Shown here one piece after another: positions 17,145-27,253 of a DNA stretch of 64,000 bases; within the stretch, counting starts at the first letter, position 1, and each line of letters begins with the position of its first letter. This DNA comes from Marivirga arenosa (lineage in GTDB: Bacteria > Bacteroidota > Bacteroidia > Cytophagales > Cyclobacteriaceae). Location of the stretch: the NCBI RefSeq assembly GCF_030503895.2, contig NZ_CP129970.2, positions 2,341,001 through 2,405,000 on the forward strand, read 5' to 3'. The position numbers and the translations under genes are program-made. Below the pieces are notes generated by a model. That model searched no databases and had not been told where the DNA came from. It saw only the letters and a list, made by a program, of their open reading frames with translations.

Positions 17145-17176
17145 TAATAGCAAATAACTAAGGAGTAATTAAAGAT

Positions 17177-17821
17177 ATGAAGAAATTAGCTGTATTTGGA
17201 GCGAGTGGAAAAACAGGAGAGAAATTTGTAGAACAAGCACTTGACGCAGGCTATTCGATTAAAGCATTGGTTCGAAATCCTGAAAAAATCAAAACTAAAA
17301 AATCAATTATAGAAATCATTCAAGGAGATGTTTTAAATCCAGAAGATGTAACTAAAACAGTGAGTGGTACAGACATGGTAATAAGTTTGTTCGGTCATGT
17401 AAAAGGATCACCAGAAGGTTTACAAACAAAAGGGACCGAAAATATCATAAAAGCTATGCGAATAGCAGGAGTTAACCAAATTATTTCTCTATCAGGTGGT
17501 GGGCTACCTTTTCCTGATAAAGACCAACCAAAATTCCCGGACAAGATGATTCGTTTCATTATGAAGTTGGCGGTTCCTAAAATACTTAATGATGCTGTGG
17601 AGCATGCCGAATTGTTGAAAAATAGTGCTACGGATTGGATTATTGTAAGGGGGCCAAGGTTGACAGATGAGCCCAAAAAAGATGATTATCGAGTGGGCTG
17701 GGTCGGTGTTAATGCAAGTACCAAAATAGGAAGAGAAGATTTAGCCGATTATATTCTCCAGCTGTGCAAGGATGAAAATTTTGCAAAGTATAATAAACAG
17801 ATGCCTTTTGTAAGCTATTGA
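17177..17821 (+). CDS. NAD(P)H-binding NmrA-like oxidoreductase
   Basis: A 214-residue atypical short-chain dehydrogenase fold. The N-terminus LAVFGASGKTGEKFVEQAL carries the GxSGxTG-type dinucleotide motif, and residues about 52-75 hold the usual GDVLNPEDV acidic loop. The lack of a YxxxK catalytic pair suggests an NmrA/BVR-B-like reductase or sensor rather than a classical SDR. A Shine-Dalgarno-like AGGAG lies 11 bases before the ATG, which is uncommon in this phylum. It is divergent from the HxlR regulator, implying redox- or electrophile-responsive expression. Substrate unknown. Confidence 0.88.
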   Translation: MKKLAVFGASGKTGEKFVEQALDAGYSIKALVRNPEKIKTKKSIIEIIQGDVLNPEDVTKTVSGTDMVISLFGHVKGSPEGLQTKGTENIIKAMRIAGVNQIISLSGGGLPFPDKDQPKFPDKMIRFIMKLAVPKILNDAVEHAELLKNSATDWIIVRGPRLTDEPKKDDYRVGWVGVNASTKIGREDLADYILQLCKDENFAKYNKQMPFVSY

Positions 17822-17986
17822 TGGACCTTGTATCAATATTTTTCCCTTAAGCTTAAGTAATATGTTGATCAATATGAAGGGCCCAGCATCATAAAACAGC
17901 TATAAAGCTGAATCGCTTCTTCAGAATTATGTTGAAGCTATAGAAGCATTATAAATATATTTTTTAGAATTTATCAAATTAAAATC

Positions 17987-18853
17987 ATGAATCTTTTAAT
18001 CACTGGTGCCACCGGAAATATTGGGAAAGCAACAATAGCGGCTTTATTGGAACTCAAAATAGAATCACAAATAATCGCTGGAATTCGAGATTTAGAAAAG
18101 GATAGTACCGCTTTTGAAAAGTCTCATTCACTTGAATTTCAGAAGTTTGACTTTGAAAATGTCAATCAATTCAACGACTACTTAAGCGGTGTGGACGTTT
18201 TGTTTTTATTGAGACCACCTCAAATATCCGATACGAAAAAATATTTTAAGCCTTTAATAGAAGCAGCAGTTCAAGTGGATATTCAACATATTGTATTTCT
18301 ATCAGTTCAGGGTGCAGACAAAAACAGTATTATTCCTCATCATAAAATTGAAAAAATGATAATGGGCTCAGGTATTAACTATACTTTCTTGAGGCCAGCT
18401 TATTTTATGCAAAACTTTACTACCACCCTAAGGAAGGATATAATTGAAAAAGCGGAGGTGTACTTACCAGCGGGTAATGCGAAGTTCACCCTTGTAGATG
18501 TAAACGATATCGGTCTAGTAGGAGCTAAAATATTGCAAAATCCAGAAATGCATCAAAATAAAGCTTATGATTTAACCAATAGTGAAAAATTGACTTTTGG
18601 AGAAATGGTAAGTCAAATCAATCAAGTGACAGGTCAAAATATTATATTCATATCCCCCAACTTGCTCTCTTTCTTTTTTAGAAAAAGGAAGGAGAAAGTG
18701 CCTACTATGCTGATATTTGTAATGATTATGCTACACTATTTCCCAAGATTTCAAACAACTCCGGAAATAAGTGATTCTGTTTTGAAGATAAGTGGAAAAA
18801 AGCCTGAAAGCTTCCTTGGCTTTGTTAAGAGGAATAAAGAACAATTTAAATAA
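17987..18853 (+). CDS. NmrA-family NAD(P)-binding protein
   Basis: A 288-residue protein starting MNLLITGATGNIGKATIAAL, with the GATGNIG nucleotide-binding loop of NmrA-like (atypical SDR) proteins. VLFLLRPPQI and INYTFLRPAYFMQNF are typical family landmarks. The domain resembles the azoreductase/quinone reductase QorB-like group, which uses NADPH, but the actual substrate is unknown. It follows the first NmrA-like gene by 165 bases in the same direction and could belong to the same HxlR-regulated set. A bidirectional terminator follows. Confidence 0.87.
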   Translation: MNLLITGATGNIGKATIAALLELKIESQIIAGIRDLEKDSTAFEKSHSLEFQKFDFENVNQFNDYLSGVDVLFLLRPPQISDTKKYFKPLIEAAVQVDIQHIVFLSVQGADKNSIIPHHKIEKMIMGSGINYTFLRPAYFMQNFTTTLRKDIIEKAEVYLPAGNAKFTLVDVNDIGLVGAKILQNPEMHQNKAYDLTNSEKLTFGEMVSQINQVTGQNIIFISPNLLSFFFRKRKEKVPTMLIFVMIMLHYFPRFQTTPEISDSVLKISGKKPESFLGFVKRNKEQFK

Positions 18854-18899
18854 CTATTTAACTTTAATCGCCAATTTTAATCTTTTTAGATTCAATAAA

Positions 18900-18934
18900 A
18901 AAAGCCCGAATAAAGATGATTTATTCGGGCTTTT
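18900..18934. terminator. Bidirectional terminator between convergent genes
   Basis: Arms AAAAGCCCGAATAAA and TTTATTCGGGCTTTT around loop GATGA. It serves the NmrA-like gene from the left and the M16 peptidase operon from the right. Confidence 0.9.
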
Positions 18935-18954
18935 CTTAAAATGTTATTAATCCT

Positions 18955-20994
18955 TTATTTAAAAGTATCTTCTTTGATTTCGAAATTGATCACTGCAGAT
19001 TCTAAATCAGCACTTAATTGAAAGCCCTGACTGATCGCTCTTTTTTCAGGAACCATGATTCCATCCACTTCTTTGTATGATTTAATGACTTCAGATCCTT
19101 GAGCAGAGCTTGATTTCACTTTTAAACCTGATTCTGCATCAAAGTAAGAAGTAGAGCTTATTCCGGAAGGTAAAGTGACACTTACACCATAGGCAGGTTT
19201 GCCATTTACTTCTTCAACATTCGTCAATTTTAAAGTAGCTCCAATTTCATCGTAATAAAGTTCAGGATAAATTTTAGCACCAAATTTGATATTATCCTTT
19301 GCCGTATCTGGTACTGGAACTTCCTGTCCTTGCTGAAAAACTTTCACATCTTCATCAGTTACCAATACTTTACTTAATACCATTGGTCCCATAGCAGTCT
19401 CATTTTTGTAGTTGGCATTATTTTTTACTTCCGTAATGGTTATATTCTGACCTTGAACACTCGCTGAGTAAACTGTTTTGATAGACTTTACTGCTTCGAT
19501 ATTCTCTTTTCCACCCAATGCTTCAAAGTATTTTTCGAACACTTTCTCAACTGTTAAGTCAGCAGGCATCGCGCTTTTGTCATTCGGGTCATACTCTTCG
19601 CCTTTACGGTTAAAGTATTTCACTTCACCAAAACGCTCTAATTTTTCTGCTACTTCAGATCCCTTACCCACTACTAAAATATTAGCTTGCTCGGGAAGGA
19701 TATATTTTTGAGCCGCTGCTTTTACATCTTCTAAAGTTACCGCTTCTAAATTTTTCAAATAGTTCGCATAATAATCTTTTGGAAGATTGTATCGCGCAGT
19801 ATTGATCGCGAATGAGGCTACCGTTTGTGGGCTTTCTAAAGATCTGGCAAAACTGCCTGAAATAGAAGCTTTAGCAGCATCTAATTCTTCTTGTGTTACA
19901 CCTTCTTTATTGATTTTCACTAATTCAGCCATAAACTCATTCACAGCACTATCAGTCACTTCATTTCTTACACTAGCGCTAGCATTAAAGCTTCCGACTA
20001 ATTTGTCAGCACTTAGTGAAGATCTTGCTCCATAAGTGAAAGCTTTATCTTCTCTTAAGTTTTGCATTAATCGGGATGAAAAACCACCTCCTAAAATTTC
20101 ATTTAAAACTCTTGCTGTAATTACATCTTCGCTACCAATTGGAAGCTCAACTGGATAAGTCACATTGATCACAGATTGTACGGAAGCTTCACGATCAACT
20201 AAAGCCACAAAAGTTTCTTCCGGAGGAGTAGGCATTTCATAATCTTTTGTAGGAACTTCTGCCTTTTCCCAACTTTCGAAATTTTTCTTGATTAACTTCT
20301 TAGCATCTTTAGGAGTAATATCACCTACAATCGCTAGGTAGCCAATATTTGGCTTGAAGTAGGTATTATAATATTCTTTGATGCCTTCTAAATTGATATT
20401 TTCAATCGTTTCTTCAGTTTCGAATTCACCGTATGGGTGATTGTCTCCATATACTAATTTACCTCTAACGTTTGAAGCAATGGCATTCGGATCGTCTTTT
20501 GATGCAGCTAAACCAGATAATGATTGTTTTTTTAACTTATCTAATTCCTCTTCCGGGAAAGATGGATTAAATAAGATATCAGTCATCAACTCCATTAATT
20601 TATCTTGGTGCTTAGTTAAGGACGTAGCGTACATTCCTGTGGCGAATGTATTGATGTTAGCCCCAATAAAATCAATGTCTTGATCTAATTCTGCTTTGCT
20701 TCTATTTTTAGTTCCTTTCATTAACATTTGACCCGCCATGCTCACATAGCCTGCTTTATCTTCTTCTAAGATTGGATCTCTGTCGAAGGTTAAAGAAAAC
20801 GCAACTCTTGGTAACTTATGGTTTTCTACTACAAATACCTTTAGTCCATTTTTAAGAGTGAAAGTAGTTGGTTCGCCAATGTTAATTTCCTTTGCCGGCC
20901 CTGGTTCAGGAGCCGTAGTTCTGTCTACCTGTGCTATTGCAAAACTTGCAATAAGGGTAAAAATTAAGCTTATATATAATTTCTTAATCATCAT
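18955..20994 (-). CDS. M16-family peptidase-like protein without the zinc motif, with C-terminal extension
   Basis: A 679-residue exported protein (signal peptide about 1-21, ending in FAIAQ). Residues about 35-450 form the two M16 halves (start LKNGLKVFVVENHKLPRVAF; YLAIVGDITPKDAKKLIKK; SLESPQTVASFAINTARYNLP). Where an active enzyme has HxxEH, this one reads GYVSMAGQMLMKGTK, so no zinc site remains. Residues about 480-679 form an added domain, perhaps related to outer-membrane lipoprotein-type beta domains (SYFDAESGLKVKSSS). It is encoded 24 bases after the active M16 gene and is probably its non-catalytic partner in a heterodimeric periplasmic peptidase. Confidence 0.9.
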   Translation of the reverse strand: MMIKKLYISLIFTLIASFAIAQVDRTTAPEPGPAKEINIGEPTTFTLKNGLKVFVVENHKLPRVAFSLTFDRDPILEEDKAGYVSMAGQMLMKGTKNRSKAELDQDIDFIGANINTFATGMYATSLTKHQDKLMELMTDILFNPSFPEEELDKLKKQSLSGLAASKDDPNAIASNVRGKLVYGDNHPYGEFETEETIENINLEGIKEYYNTYFKPNIGYLAIVGDITPKDAKKLIKKNFESWEKAEVPTKDYEMPTPPEETFVALVDREASVQSVINVTYPVELPIGSEDVITARVLNEILGGGFSSRLMQNLREDKAFTYGARSSLSADKLVGSFNASASVRNEVTDSAVNEFMAELVKINKEGVTQEELDAAKASISGSFARSLESPQTVASFAINTARYNLPKDYYANYLKNLEAVTLEDVKAAAQKYILPEQANILVVGKGSEVAEKLERFGEVKYFNRKGEEYDPNDKSAMPADLTVEKVFEKYFEALGGKENIEAVKSIKTVYSASVQGQNITITEVKNNANYKNETAMGPMVLSKVLVTDEDVKVFQQGQEVPVPDTAKDNIKFGAKIYPELYYDEIGATLKLTNVEEVNGKPAYGVSVTLPSGISSTSYFDAESGLKVKSSSAQGSEVIKSYKEVDGIMVPEKRAISQGFQLSADLESAVINFEIKEDTFK

Positions 20995-21018
20995 TATTCA
21001 TTTATAAAGTGAAACGAC

Positions 21019-22347
21019 TTATTGGTTTTGTTGCGATTTTGGTAGATAATACAATACCACTCGATTGTCTTCATTAAGGTATTCATTAGCAACTCTTTTG
21101 ATATCTTCCTTAGTTACATTCATGAATCTGTCAATTTCCTTATTGATCAAATTAGCATCGCCATAGTAAACATGATAATTTGCTAAGCTTTCAGCTATAC
21201 CGGCCATTCTACTGTTTCCTGAGATAAAGTCATTTTCTTTCTGATTTCTTATTTTCTCAAATTCTTTATCAGAAATTAATTCTTCCTGTACCTTCTTGAT
21301 TTCAGCATCCATAGCTGCTTCTAATTCTTTTAAATCACCCCCGATAGTTGGTAATCCAAATAATAGATATAGGCCCGGATCTTCTGACGAAAAAGGGATA
21401 GCGGCTACCTGTAAAGCTTTTTGCTGTTCATCTACCAATGATTTATACATTCTGGCAGACTGACCACCAGATAATACTGTACTCAACATTTCAAGAGCAT
21501 ATGAATCTTCAGTACCTTGTGCTGGCATATGATAAGCCTGAATTACGGCCGGTAATTGGATGTTATCATAGATAGTATCTCTTACCTCTTCTTTCTGCTC
21601 TGGTTCTACAATGTTAGGTCTTGGAATTTCTTTTCCTCCCTTTGGTATAGTGCCAAAGTAATCTTCTATCATCTTTTTTGCTTCTGCAATGTCAATATCA
21701 CCTGCAATAGATAATGTTGCATTTTCTGGGACGTAGAATGTTTCATAAAACTCAACAAATTCATCTAATGAAGCCGCATTTAAATGCTCTAAAGAACCAA
21801 TTGGCGTCCAACGATAAGGGTGCTTTGTGTAAGCTCTTTTCATTACTTCCTCCAACACGCTTCCGTAAGGCTGGTTATCAACACGCTGTCTTTTTTCCTC
21901 TTTCACTACTTCTCTTTGTGTTTCAACTCCAATATCTTCAATTTTTGCGTGCATTAATCGCTCAGATTCGAGCCAAAGCCCAAGTTCTAATTGATTTGAA
22001 GGTAGTATTTCGTAATAATAGGTTCTGTCATTTGAAGTGTTTGCGTTGTTAACACCACCTGCATTGGTGATGTATTTATCGAATTCACCTCTTTCAATAT
22101 TTTCTGAACCCTCAAATAATAAATGTTCGAAAAAATGCGCAAATCCAGTACGTTCAGGATTCTCATTTTTTGAACCAACATGGTACATTACAGAAACAAC
22201 TACAATTGGCGTAGAGTTATCCTGATGTAAAATCACGTGCATTCCATTGTCAAGATCAAATTCAGTGAATTCAATCTCTTTTTTTTGTGCAAATGCGCCT
22301 ATTGACATCATTAAGCACAAAGACCCGATTATAAGTCTTTTCATCAT
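21019..22347 (-). CDS. M16-family zinc metallopeptidase, active subunit
   Basis: From the MMKRL start (22347 or 22344; an upstream in-frame ATG at 22401 is not favoured) about 442 residues. A signal peptide ends near GAFAQ. The inverted zinc motif HFFEH lies at about residues 71-75, within TGFAHFFEHLLFEGS, with the third-ligand region VVKEEKRQRVDN about 75 residues later. This is the catalytic partner of the M16-like protein encoded just downstream. Such pairs in Bacteroidota degrade peptides in the periplasm. The gene pair is bounded by terminators on both sides, so it is a two-gene operon. Confidence 0.93.
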   Translation of the reverse strand: MMKRLIIGSLCLMMSIGAFAQKKEIEFTEFDLDNGMHVILHQDNSTPIVVVSVMYHVGSKNENPERTGFAHFFEHLLFEGSENIERGEFDKYITNAGGVNNANTSNDRTYYYEILPSNQLELGLWLESERLMHAKIEDIGVETQREVVKEEKRQRVDNQPYGSVLEEVMKRAYTKHPYRWTPIGSLEHLNAASLDEFVEFYETFYVPENATLSIAGDIDIAEAKKMIEDYFGTIPKGGKEIPRPNIVEPEQKEEVRDTIYDNIQLPAVIQAYHMPAQGTEDSYALEMLSTVLSGGQSARMYKSLVDEQQKALQVAAIPFSSEDPGLYLLFGLPTIGGDLKELEAAMDAEIKKVQEELISDKEFEKIRNQKENDFISGNSRMAGIAESLANYHVYYGDANLINKEIDRFMNVTKEDIKRVANEYLNEDNRVVLYYLPKSQQNQ

Positions 22348-22496
22348 AAGTTGATTGGTTTTAAATTGATTTATTTTAAAATTAATGCGAATATAATACA
22401 AATATTACATCGAAAAGTTTCGAAAATATTAACTATTTAAGAAGGTGAAGAAAGGGGATAGGGGGAAATAAATAAGGATAAAGTAAGTGCATGAAA

Positions 22497-22526
22497 AAAG
22501 CCTTCAAGAATAAACTCGAAGGCTTT
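22497..22526 (-). terminator. Terminator of the P5C dehydrogenase gene
   Basis: On the minus strand AAAGCCTTC and GAAGGCTTT arms are followed by a T run. It lies about 27 bases beyond the stop of the gene at 22553-24181. Confidence 0.88.
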
Positions 22527-22552
22527 CAGTAACTCTAATGAGTAATTAGATC

Positions 22553-24181
22553 TTATTCTCCCATGAACGGATATTTGTAATCAGATGGAGTAACGAATGT
22601 TTCTTTCACCATTCTTGCAGAACACCAACGTAATAAGTTCAATTTAGAACCTGCTTTATCGTTAGTTCCTGATTTTCTAGCTCCTCCAAATGGGTTTTGA
22701 TTTACCACTGCACCTGTTGGCTTGTCATTAACATAGAAATTACCAGCCGCTTGGCTTAATCTTTTTGTAGCTTTCTCTATGATGTAGCGATCATTACTGA
22801 AGATTGCTCCAGTTAATGCATAAGGTGATGTTTCGTCAACTAATGTTAAGGTCTCATCAAAGTTTTCCGCTTCGTAAACATAAATGGTAACCACTGGACC
22901 GAATATTTCTTCCTGCATAGTAACATACTGAGGATCTTTAGTTACAATTACAGTAGGCTGAATGAAATAACCTTTTGAGTCATCACACTCACCACCAGCG
23001 ATCACTTCTGCTACATTACTTTCTTTCGCATGGTCGATATAACCTTTAATTTTATCAAAAGCTTTTCTATCAATTACTGCATTAAAGAAGTTATCGAAAT
23101 CTTCTGGTCCTCCCATTTTGATATCTTTGATATCTGCAAGAAGATTCTTTTTAACATCGTCCCAAATATTATTCGCAACATAAACTCTTGAGGCAGCAGA
23201 ACATTTTTGTCCTTGATATTCAAATGCCCCTCTAGTGATAGCCGTAGCCACTTGCTTAGCATCTGCAGTTTTGTGTGCTAAGATGAAATCTTTACCGCCT
23301 GTCTCCCCAACAATTCTTGGATAAGATTTGTAGGTTTCAATATTCTCACCGATAGTTTTCCAAATCGTCTGGAATACTGCAGTACTACCTGTAAAGTGAA
23401 TACCTGCAAAATCAGGATGCGTAAATACTTTTTTACCTACAGTTGGACCATCCACATAAATTAGGTTGATAACGCCATCTGGTACTCCTGCTTCTCTGAA
23501 GATTTCCATTACTACATTTGCAGAATAGATTTGAGAATAAGCAGGTTTCCAAACTACTGTATTACCCATAAGGGCTGCACTAGACGGAAGGTTACCTGCA
23601 ATAGCAGTAAAGTTGAATGGAGTTAAGGCAAATACGAAACCTTCTAATGGTCTGTATTCCATTCTGTTCCAAATTCCATCAGGAGAATAAGGCTGCTCCT
23701 CATAGATTTCGGTCATATATTTTACATTGAATCTTAAGAAATCGGCTAACTCACATGCTGAATCAATCTCTGCTTGATAAGCATTTTTAGATTGACCTAA
23801 CATTGTAGCCGCATTAATTTTATCTCTGTATGGACCAGCGATTAAGTCAGCAGCTTTTAAGAATACTGCAGCCCTTTGCTGCCAGTGTAAATCAGCCCAT
23901 TCCTGCTTAGCTGCTAAAGCCGCTTTTATAGCTTGATCTACATGGCTGGCATCGCCTTCATGGAATTGACCTAATTTATGCTGATGATCATGTGGAGGAT
24001 TTAAAGGATGTGTTTTTCCTGTTCTTACCTCTTCAGCACCAATGTACATTGGAACATCAACTTCTTGAGATCTTAGCTCTTTTAACTTAGCTTGTAAAGA
24101 AGCTCTTTCTGGAGTTCCAGGAGCGTAGCTATTAACAGGTTCGTTCTTAGGTACTGGCACCTTGTAAATTGCTGTTGACAT
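22553..24181 (-). CDS. pruA: L-glutamate gamma-semialdehyde (delta-1-pyrroline-5-carboxylate) dehydrogenase
   Basis: A 542-residue aldehyde dehydrogenase that oxidises glutamate semialdehyde to glutamate in proline catabolism. It follows the single-function P5CDH pattern of Bacteroidota and eukaryotes: it starts MSTAIYKVPVPKNEPVNSY, has LTPFNFTAIAGNLPSS and GNTVVWKP, the NAD loop IHFTGST, the general-base region IVGETGGKDF, the catalytic Cys in QGQKCSAAS (about 327), EEIFGPVV and NPFGGARKSGTNDK, where GGARKSGTNDK is the P5CDH-type C-terminal signature. Full length, own terminator. No proline dehydrogenase gene is in the window. Cytosolic. Confidence 0.95.
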   Translation of the reverse strand: MSTAIYKVPVPKNEPVNSYAPGTPERASLQAKLKELRSQEVDVPMYIGAEEVRTGKTHPLNPPHDHQHKLGQFHEGDASHVDQAIKAALAAKQEWADLHWQQRAAVFLKAADLIAGPYRDKINAATMLGQSKNAYQAEIDSACELADFLRFNVKYMTEIYEEQPYSPDGIWNRMEYRPLEGFVFALTPFNFTAIAGNLPSSAALMGNTVVWKPAYSQIYSANVVMEIFREAGVPDGVINLIYVDGPTVGKKVFTHPDFAGIHFTGSTAVFQTIWKTIGENIETYKSYPRIVGETGGKDFILAHKTADAKQVATAITRGAFEYQGQKCSAASRVYVANNIWDDVKKNLLADIKDIKMGGPEDFDNFFNAVIDRKAFDKIKGYIDHAKESNVAEVIAGGECDDSKGYFIQPTVIVTKDPQYVTMQEEIFGPVVTIYVYEAENFDETLTLVDETSPYALTGAIFSNDRYIIEKATKRLSQAAGNFYVNDKPTGAVVNQNPFGGARKSGTNDKAGSKLNLLRWCSARMVKETFVTPSDYKYPFMGE

Positions 24182-24384
24182 ATTATTAAATAATTTATGC
24201 TTGAAAAATAAAAGTCTAAAATTAGGTAAATATTTCAGATTGCCTCGTTTTTACCTTCTGAATTTTTACCCCTTGTTCATGCTTACGATTTTAAAATATT
24301 TTGTTGTAGCAAATGCCTTTTTTCTTAAATCTGGTCGTTCTTAAAATTGAGAAACAGTACAGCGGCATTTTCGAAGACATAAAA

Positions 24385-24411
24385 AAAGGAAAATCAAACT
24401 GATTTTCCTTT
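24385..24411 (-). terminator. Terminator of the AsmA-family gene
   Basis: AAAGGAAAATC and GATTTTCCTTT arms around a 5-base loop. On the minus strand a seven-base T run follows. It is about 30 bases past the stop of the AsmA gene. Confidence 0.88.
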
Positions 24412-24439
24412 AATGCTATTTTGAATTATTTATTTCTGA

Positions 24440-27082
24440 TCATTTACCATCACCAAACATATCTTTAAGCTTGCTCTTGGCTTTCTTTTTAAGCTTTTCT
24501 TTTTCCTCTTCAGCTTTCTTTTTAGCCTCTTCTTCAGCTTTTTTCTTTAATCTTTCTGCTTCAGCGGCCGCACTATCTTTTGCAGCTTTAGCTTTGGCTT
24601 CAGCCTCGGCTTTTAACTTATCTTTTTCAGCATCAATTTTTTCTGTTATCTGTTCTTTTGCTGAAGAAGCAACTGTGCTTCCGCCTTCAGAAGTTGTACT
24701 GCCTAGTTTAACTTTTGGATCATCGTAAGTACCCCCGATATTGAAGTTTAAATTGATGGAATTACCTACTACATTCAAGTTGTTGCCTAAGAGGCTTGAA
24801 ATTGCCGAATTAGCAGCTTTCCCCATGCTTCCTGTAGGAACATTCATTTTTAAATTATAGGCAATGTCTCCACCTAATCCAGTGCTTCCATCAATAGTGG
24901 CATTGTAGTTTCCTATTTTCACATCAAATGGTTTTACATTCAATCTGCCATCTTTAATTTCTGCCTGAACCTTAACATCATTAATTTTCACTTCGCTTGT
25001 ATTATCTAGTTTAGATAAGGAGGTTACTCCACTAATCACTTTGGAATCTTTAACGGCAGCTTGCACGATTTTAATCAATCCTCCACCCGATAAAGTATTC
25101 AAATCAGGCATCATAGTTTGAGTCAATAATCCATTCATGGAGAAATTCGTGCTGAATTTACCATCCATTTTTTCGGCTATTGGAGCGAATTTTTGAACGG
25201 TAGTAACATTCTTAAAGGTTTCAGGTATGCTGAATTCAGATATATCTAGTTTAAAATCAAACTTAGGTTCATATTCATCTTGGCTATTATAAATTCCTGC
25301 CATTTTGATTGATCCACCTAACATATCCACTTTCATTGGATCCAATGTTAAGATTCCATCTCTTATAATGATTTTACCTACTGCATTTTTCATATCAAAA
25401 TTATCATATTTGATTGTTCCTACAGTGGCATCAAAAGTGAAATCAATAGTTTCAGGAATAACTACTACTTCCATAGCTGTAGTATCTTCAGGAGTCTCTG
25501 TCGCTTCTTCTTCAGATACTCCCATCATCTCGTTAATATCTAATAAGGATGATTTTAATTCCATATTTCCTTTAATAACGGCTTTTTCATCTAAAGCATA
25601 AGCAATGTAATTACTTACACCTCCATTTAAAGTGAAATCACTTTTACCATAGTTCCCAGCAAAATTACTAAGAGTAATGGCTTTAGGATCAAAGCTCAAG
25701 TCTGCAGTTGTGATTTTAAAATCTGGCGAACCTTTTTCTGAATATGAAAAGTTCTTCATGCTCATGCTACCACTTGTATTCAGCTTAGCATAGTTTTCAC
25801 TTTCTACATCAACATAGGAACCTTTTGAATTTAGGTTTGCGGATATCATTCCTGCTAATGTGAAATCTTCGGTAGGTTCAATCTTAGAAATAATATCTAA
25901 ATTTAATCCTCCGTTTACACTTAAATCCCAAATAGGAGAATCGAAATTATTAACTTTTGCTTTGGCTGTAAATCTGTCTTTATCAATGCTGAGACCAAAA
26001 TTTTTGACTTCAAGATAACCATCTTTCATATCGCCACTTTGAGATGAAGCATGCATCTCCATAGCTATTTTTTCAATTGGCAATGGTACATCTGGAGATT
26101 TAATGTAGGCGTCTCTTACGGCAAGGTCAACTGAGAACCCAGGCATTTTAGTATCGCTGTAAATTCCTTTTACATAACCTGAGAAATCAAATTCACCTCT
26201 GGTTTCTAACGCATCAAATCCCTCAGCATACATACCCGGCACTAATGAAAGTAAACTCTTAAACTGAGTATCAGTGGTTGAGAATGCGATATCCATATCA
26301 TAGTCATCAGTAGGCATCGCAAAATATCCATCAAAATTTAGGTTGAAATCGTTTAAGGATGCTTTGGCATTCTTGAAAGTAAACTTAAAATTATCTAGGT
26401 CCATACCAAACAACAGATCGGCTTTCAATTTTTTATGCGCAATGTATACATCTCCATCATAGGCAAAAGAAAAATCTTCAGCCGTTGTATTGGTTTGCAT
26501 ATCAAAAACAGAAAGTGAGAAATCACCATTACCAGAGTGATCTACTCCTAACAACGAAATAGCTACTCCATACATCTGATCCATGTAGTTAATTCTACCG
26601 TTTTTGATTTCCCAGTGGTCAATACCAAAGGTGAATTCATCCTCTGAAGTAGTTTCTTCTTCAGGAGTTTCTTCTTCAGAAGGATAGGTGATATCATAAT
26701 TGGCTGAGCCATCTTCTAATACCAAAATATTAATTAATGGCTGGTCTAATGTGATTCCCTTAATATTCAGAGGTTCTCCTTTAATAATAGCTACTATATC
26801 CATTTCTACAGCGAAGTCTTTGGCTGCAAAAAGGGTGTCTCCCTCAAATACTTCTTTTCCGGAAATGGAGAAATCTTCCACTCCTAAGGTCATATTTGGA
26901 AAGTTTGAAATCAATGAAACTCTGATTTTTGTAGGGTCAAGATTAACTTTTGCATTTAGTGACTTGTCAATCTCAGTTTGAATGCTTGATATAATTTTAT
27001 CCTTAAATACTATAGGTACCAGGACAATAGTTAAAACCAATAATCCTACAATACTGGCGAGAATGATTAATAGCTTTTTCAT
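24440..27082 (-). CDS. AsmA-family envelope protein
   Basis: An 880-residue AsmA-like protein. One N-terminal transmembrane segment (about 3-26) anchors it in the inner membrane. The AsmA domain opens with the typical FKDKIISSIQTEIDKSLNAK and continues as a long beta-rich periplasmic region to about residue 800. AsmA-like proteins are thought to be bridge-like lipid carriers or assembly factors between the membranes. Residues about 805-880 form an alternating Lys/Glu/Ala helix (for example AAEAERLKKKAEEEAKKKAE) that is unusual for the family core but frequent in Bacteroidota members. Monocistronic, terminated at 24385-24411. Confidence 0.9.
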   Translation of the reverse strand: MKKLLIILASIVGLLVLTIVLVPIVFKDKIISSIQTEIDKSLNAKVNLDPTKIRVSLISNFPNMTLGVEDFSISGKEVFEGDTLFAAKDFAVEMDIVAIIKGEPLNIKGITLDQPLINILVLEDGSANYDITYPSEEETPEEETTSEDEFTFGIDHWEIKNGRINYMDQMYGVAISLLGVDHSGNGDFSLSVFDMQTNTTAEDFSFAYDGDVYIAHKKLKADLLFGMDLDNFKFTFKNAKASLNDFNLNFDGYFAMPTDDYDMDIAFSTTDTQFKSLLSLVPGMYAEGFDALETRGEFDFSGYVKGIYSDTKMPGFSVDLAVRDAYIKSPDVPLPIEKIAMEMHASSQSGDMKDGYLEVKNFGLSIDKDRFTAKAKVNNFDSPIWDLSVNGGLNLDIISKIEPTEDFTLAGMISANLNSKGSYVDVESENYAKLNTSGSMSMKNFSYSEKGSPDFKITTADLSFDPKAITLSNFAGNYGKSDFTLNGGVSNYIAYALDEKAVIKGNMELKSSLLDINEMMGVSEEEATETPEDTTAMEVVVIPETIDFTFDATVGTIKYDNFDMKNAVGKIIIRDGILTLDPMKVDMLGGSIKMAGIYNSQDEYEPKFDFKLDISEFSIPETFKNVTTVQKFAPIAEKMDGKFSTNFSMNGLLTQTMMPDLNTLSGGGLIKIVQAAVKDSKVISGVTSLSKLDNTSEVKINDVKVQAEIKDGRLNVKPFDVKIGNYNATIDGSTGLGGDIAYNLKMNVPTGSMGKAANSAISSLLGNNLNVVGNSINLNFNIGGTYDDPKVKLGSTTSEGGSTVASSAKEQITEKIDAEKDKLKAEAEAKAKAAKDSAAAEAERLKKKAEEEAKKKAEEEKEKLKKKAKSKLKDMFGDGK

Positions 27083-27253
27083 AATTTTTTCTTAGTTGAA
27101 TGCAAATGTAAATTTATAAATAAAAAATGATAGCAAAAGTATAGCGTCATTTATCAAAACATAAAGTTCCTATTTAGGCAGCATTGTCGTTTTATTATCA
27201 ATGTATTTTATCAACATTTATTTTATCCTAGAGTTGATATACAAATTTTTAAT

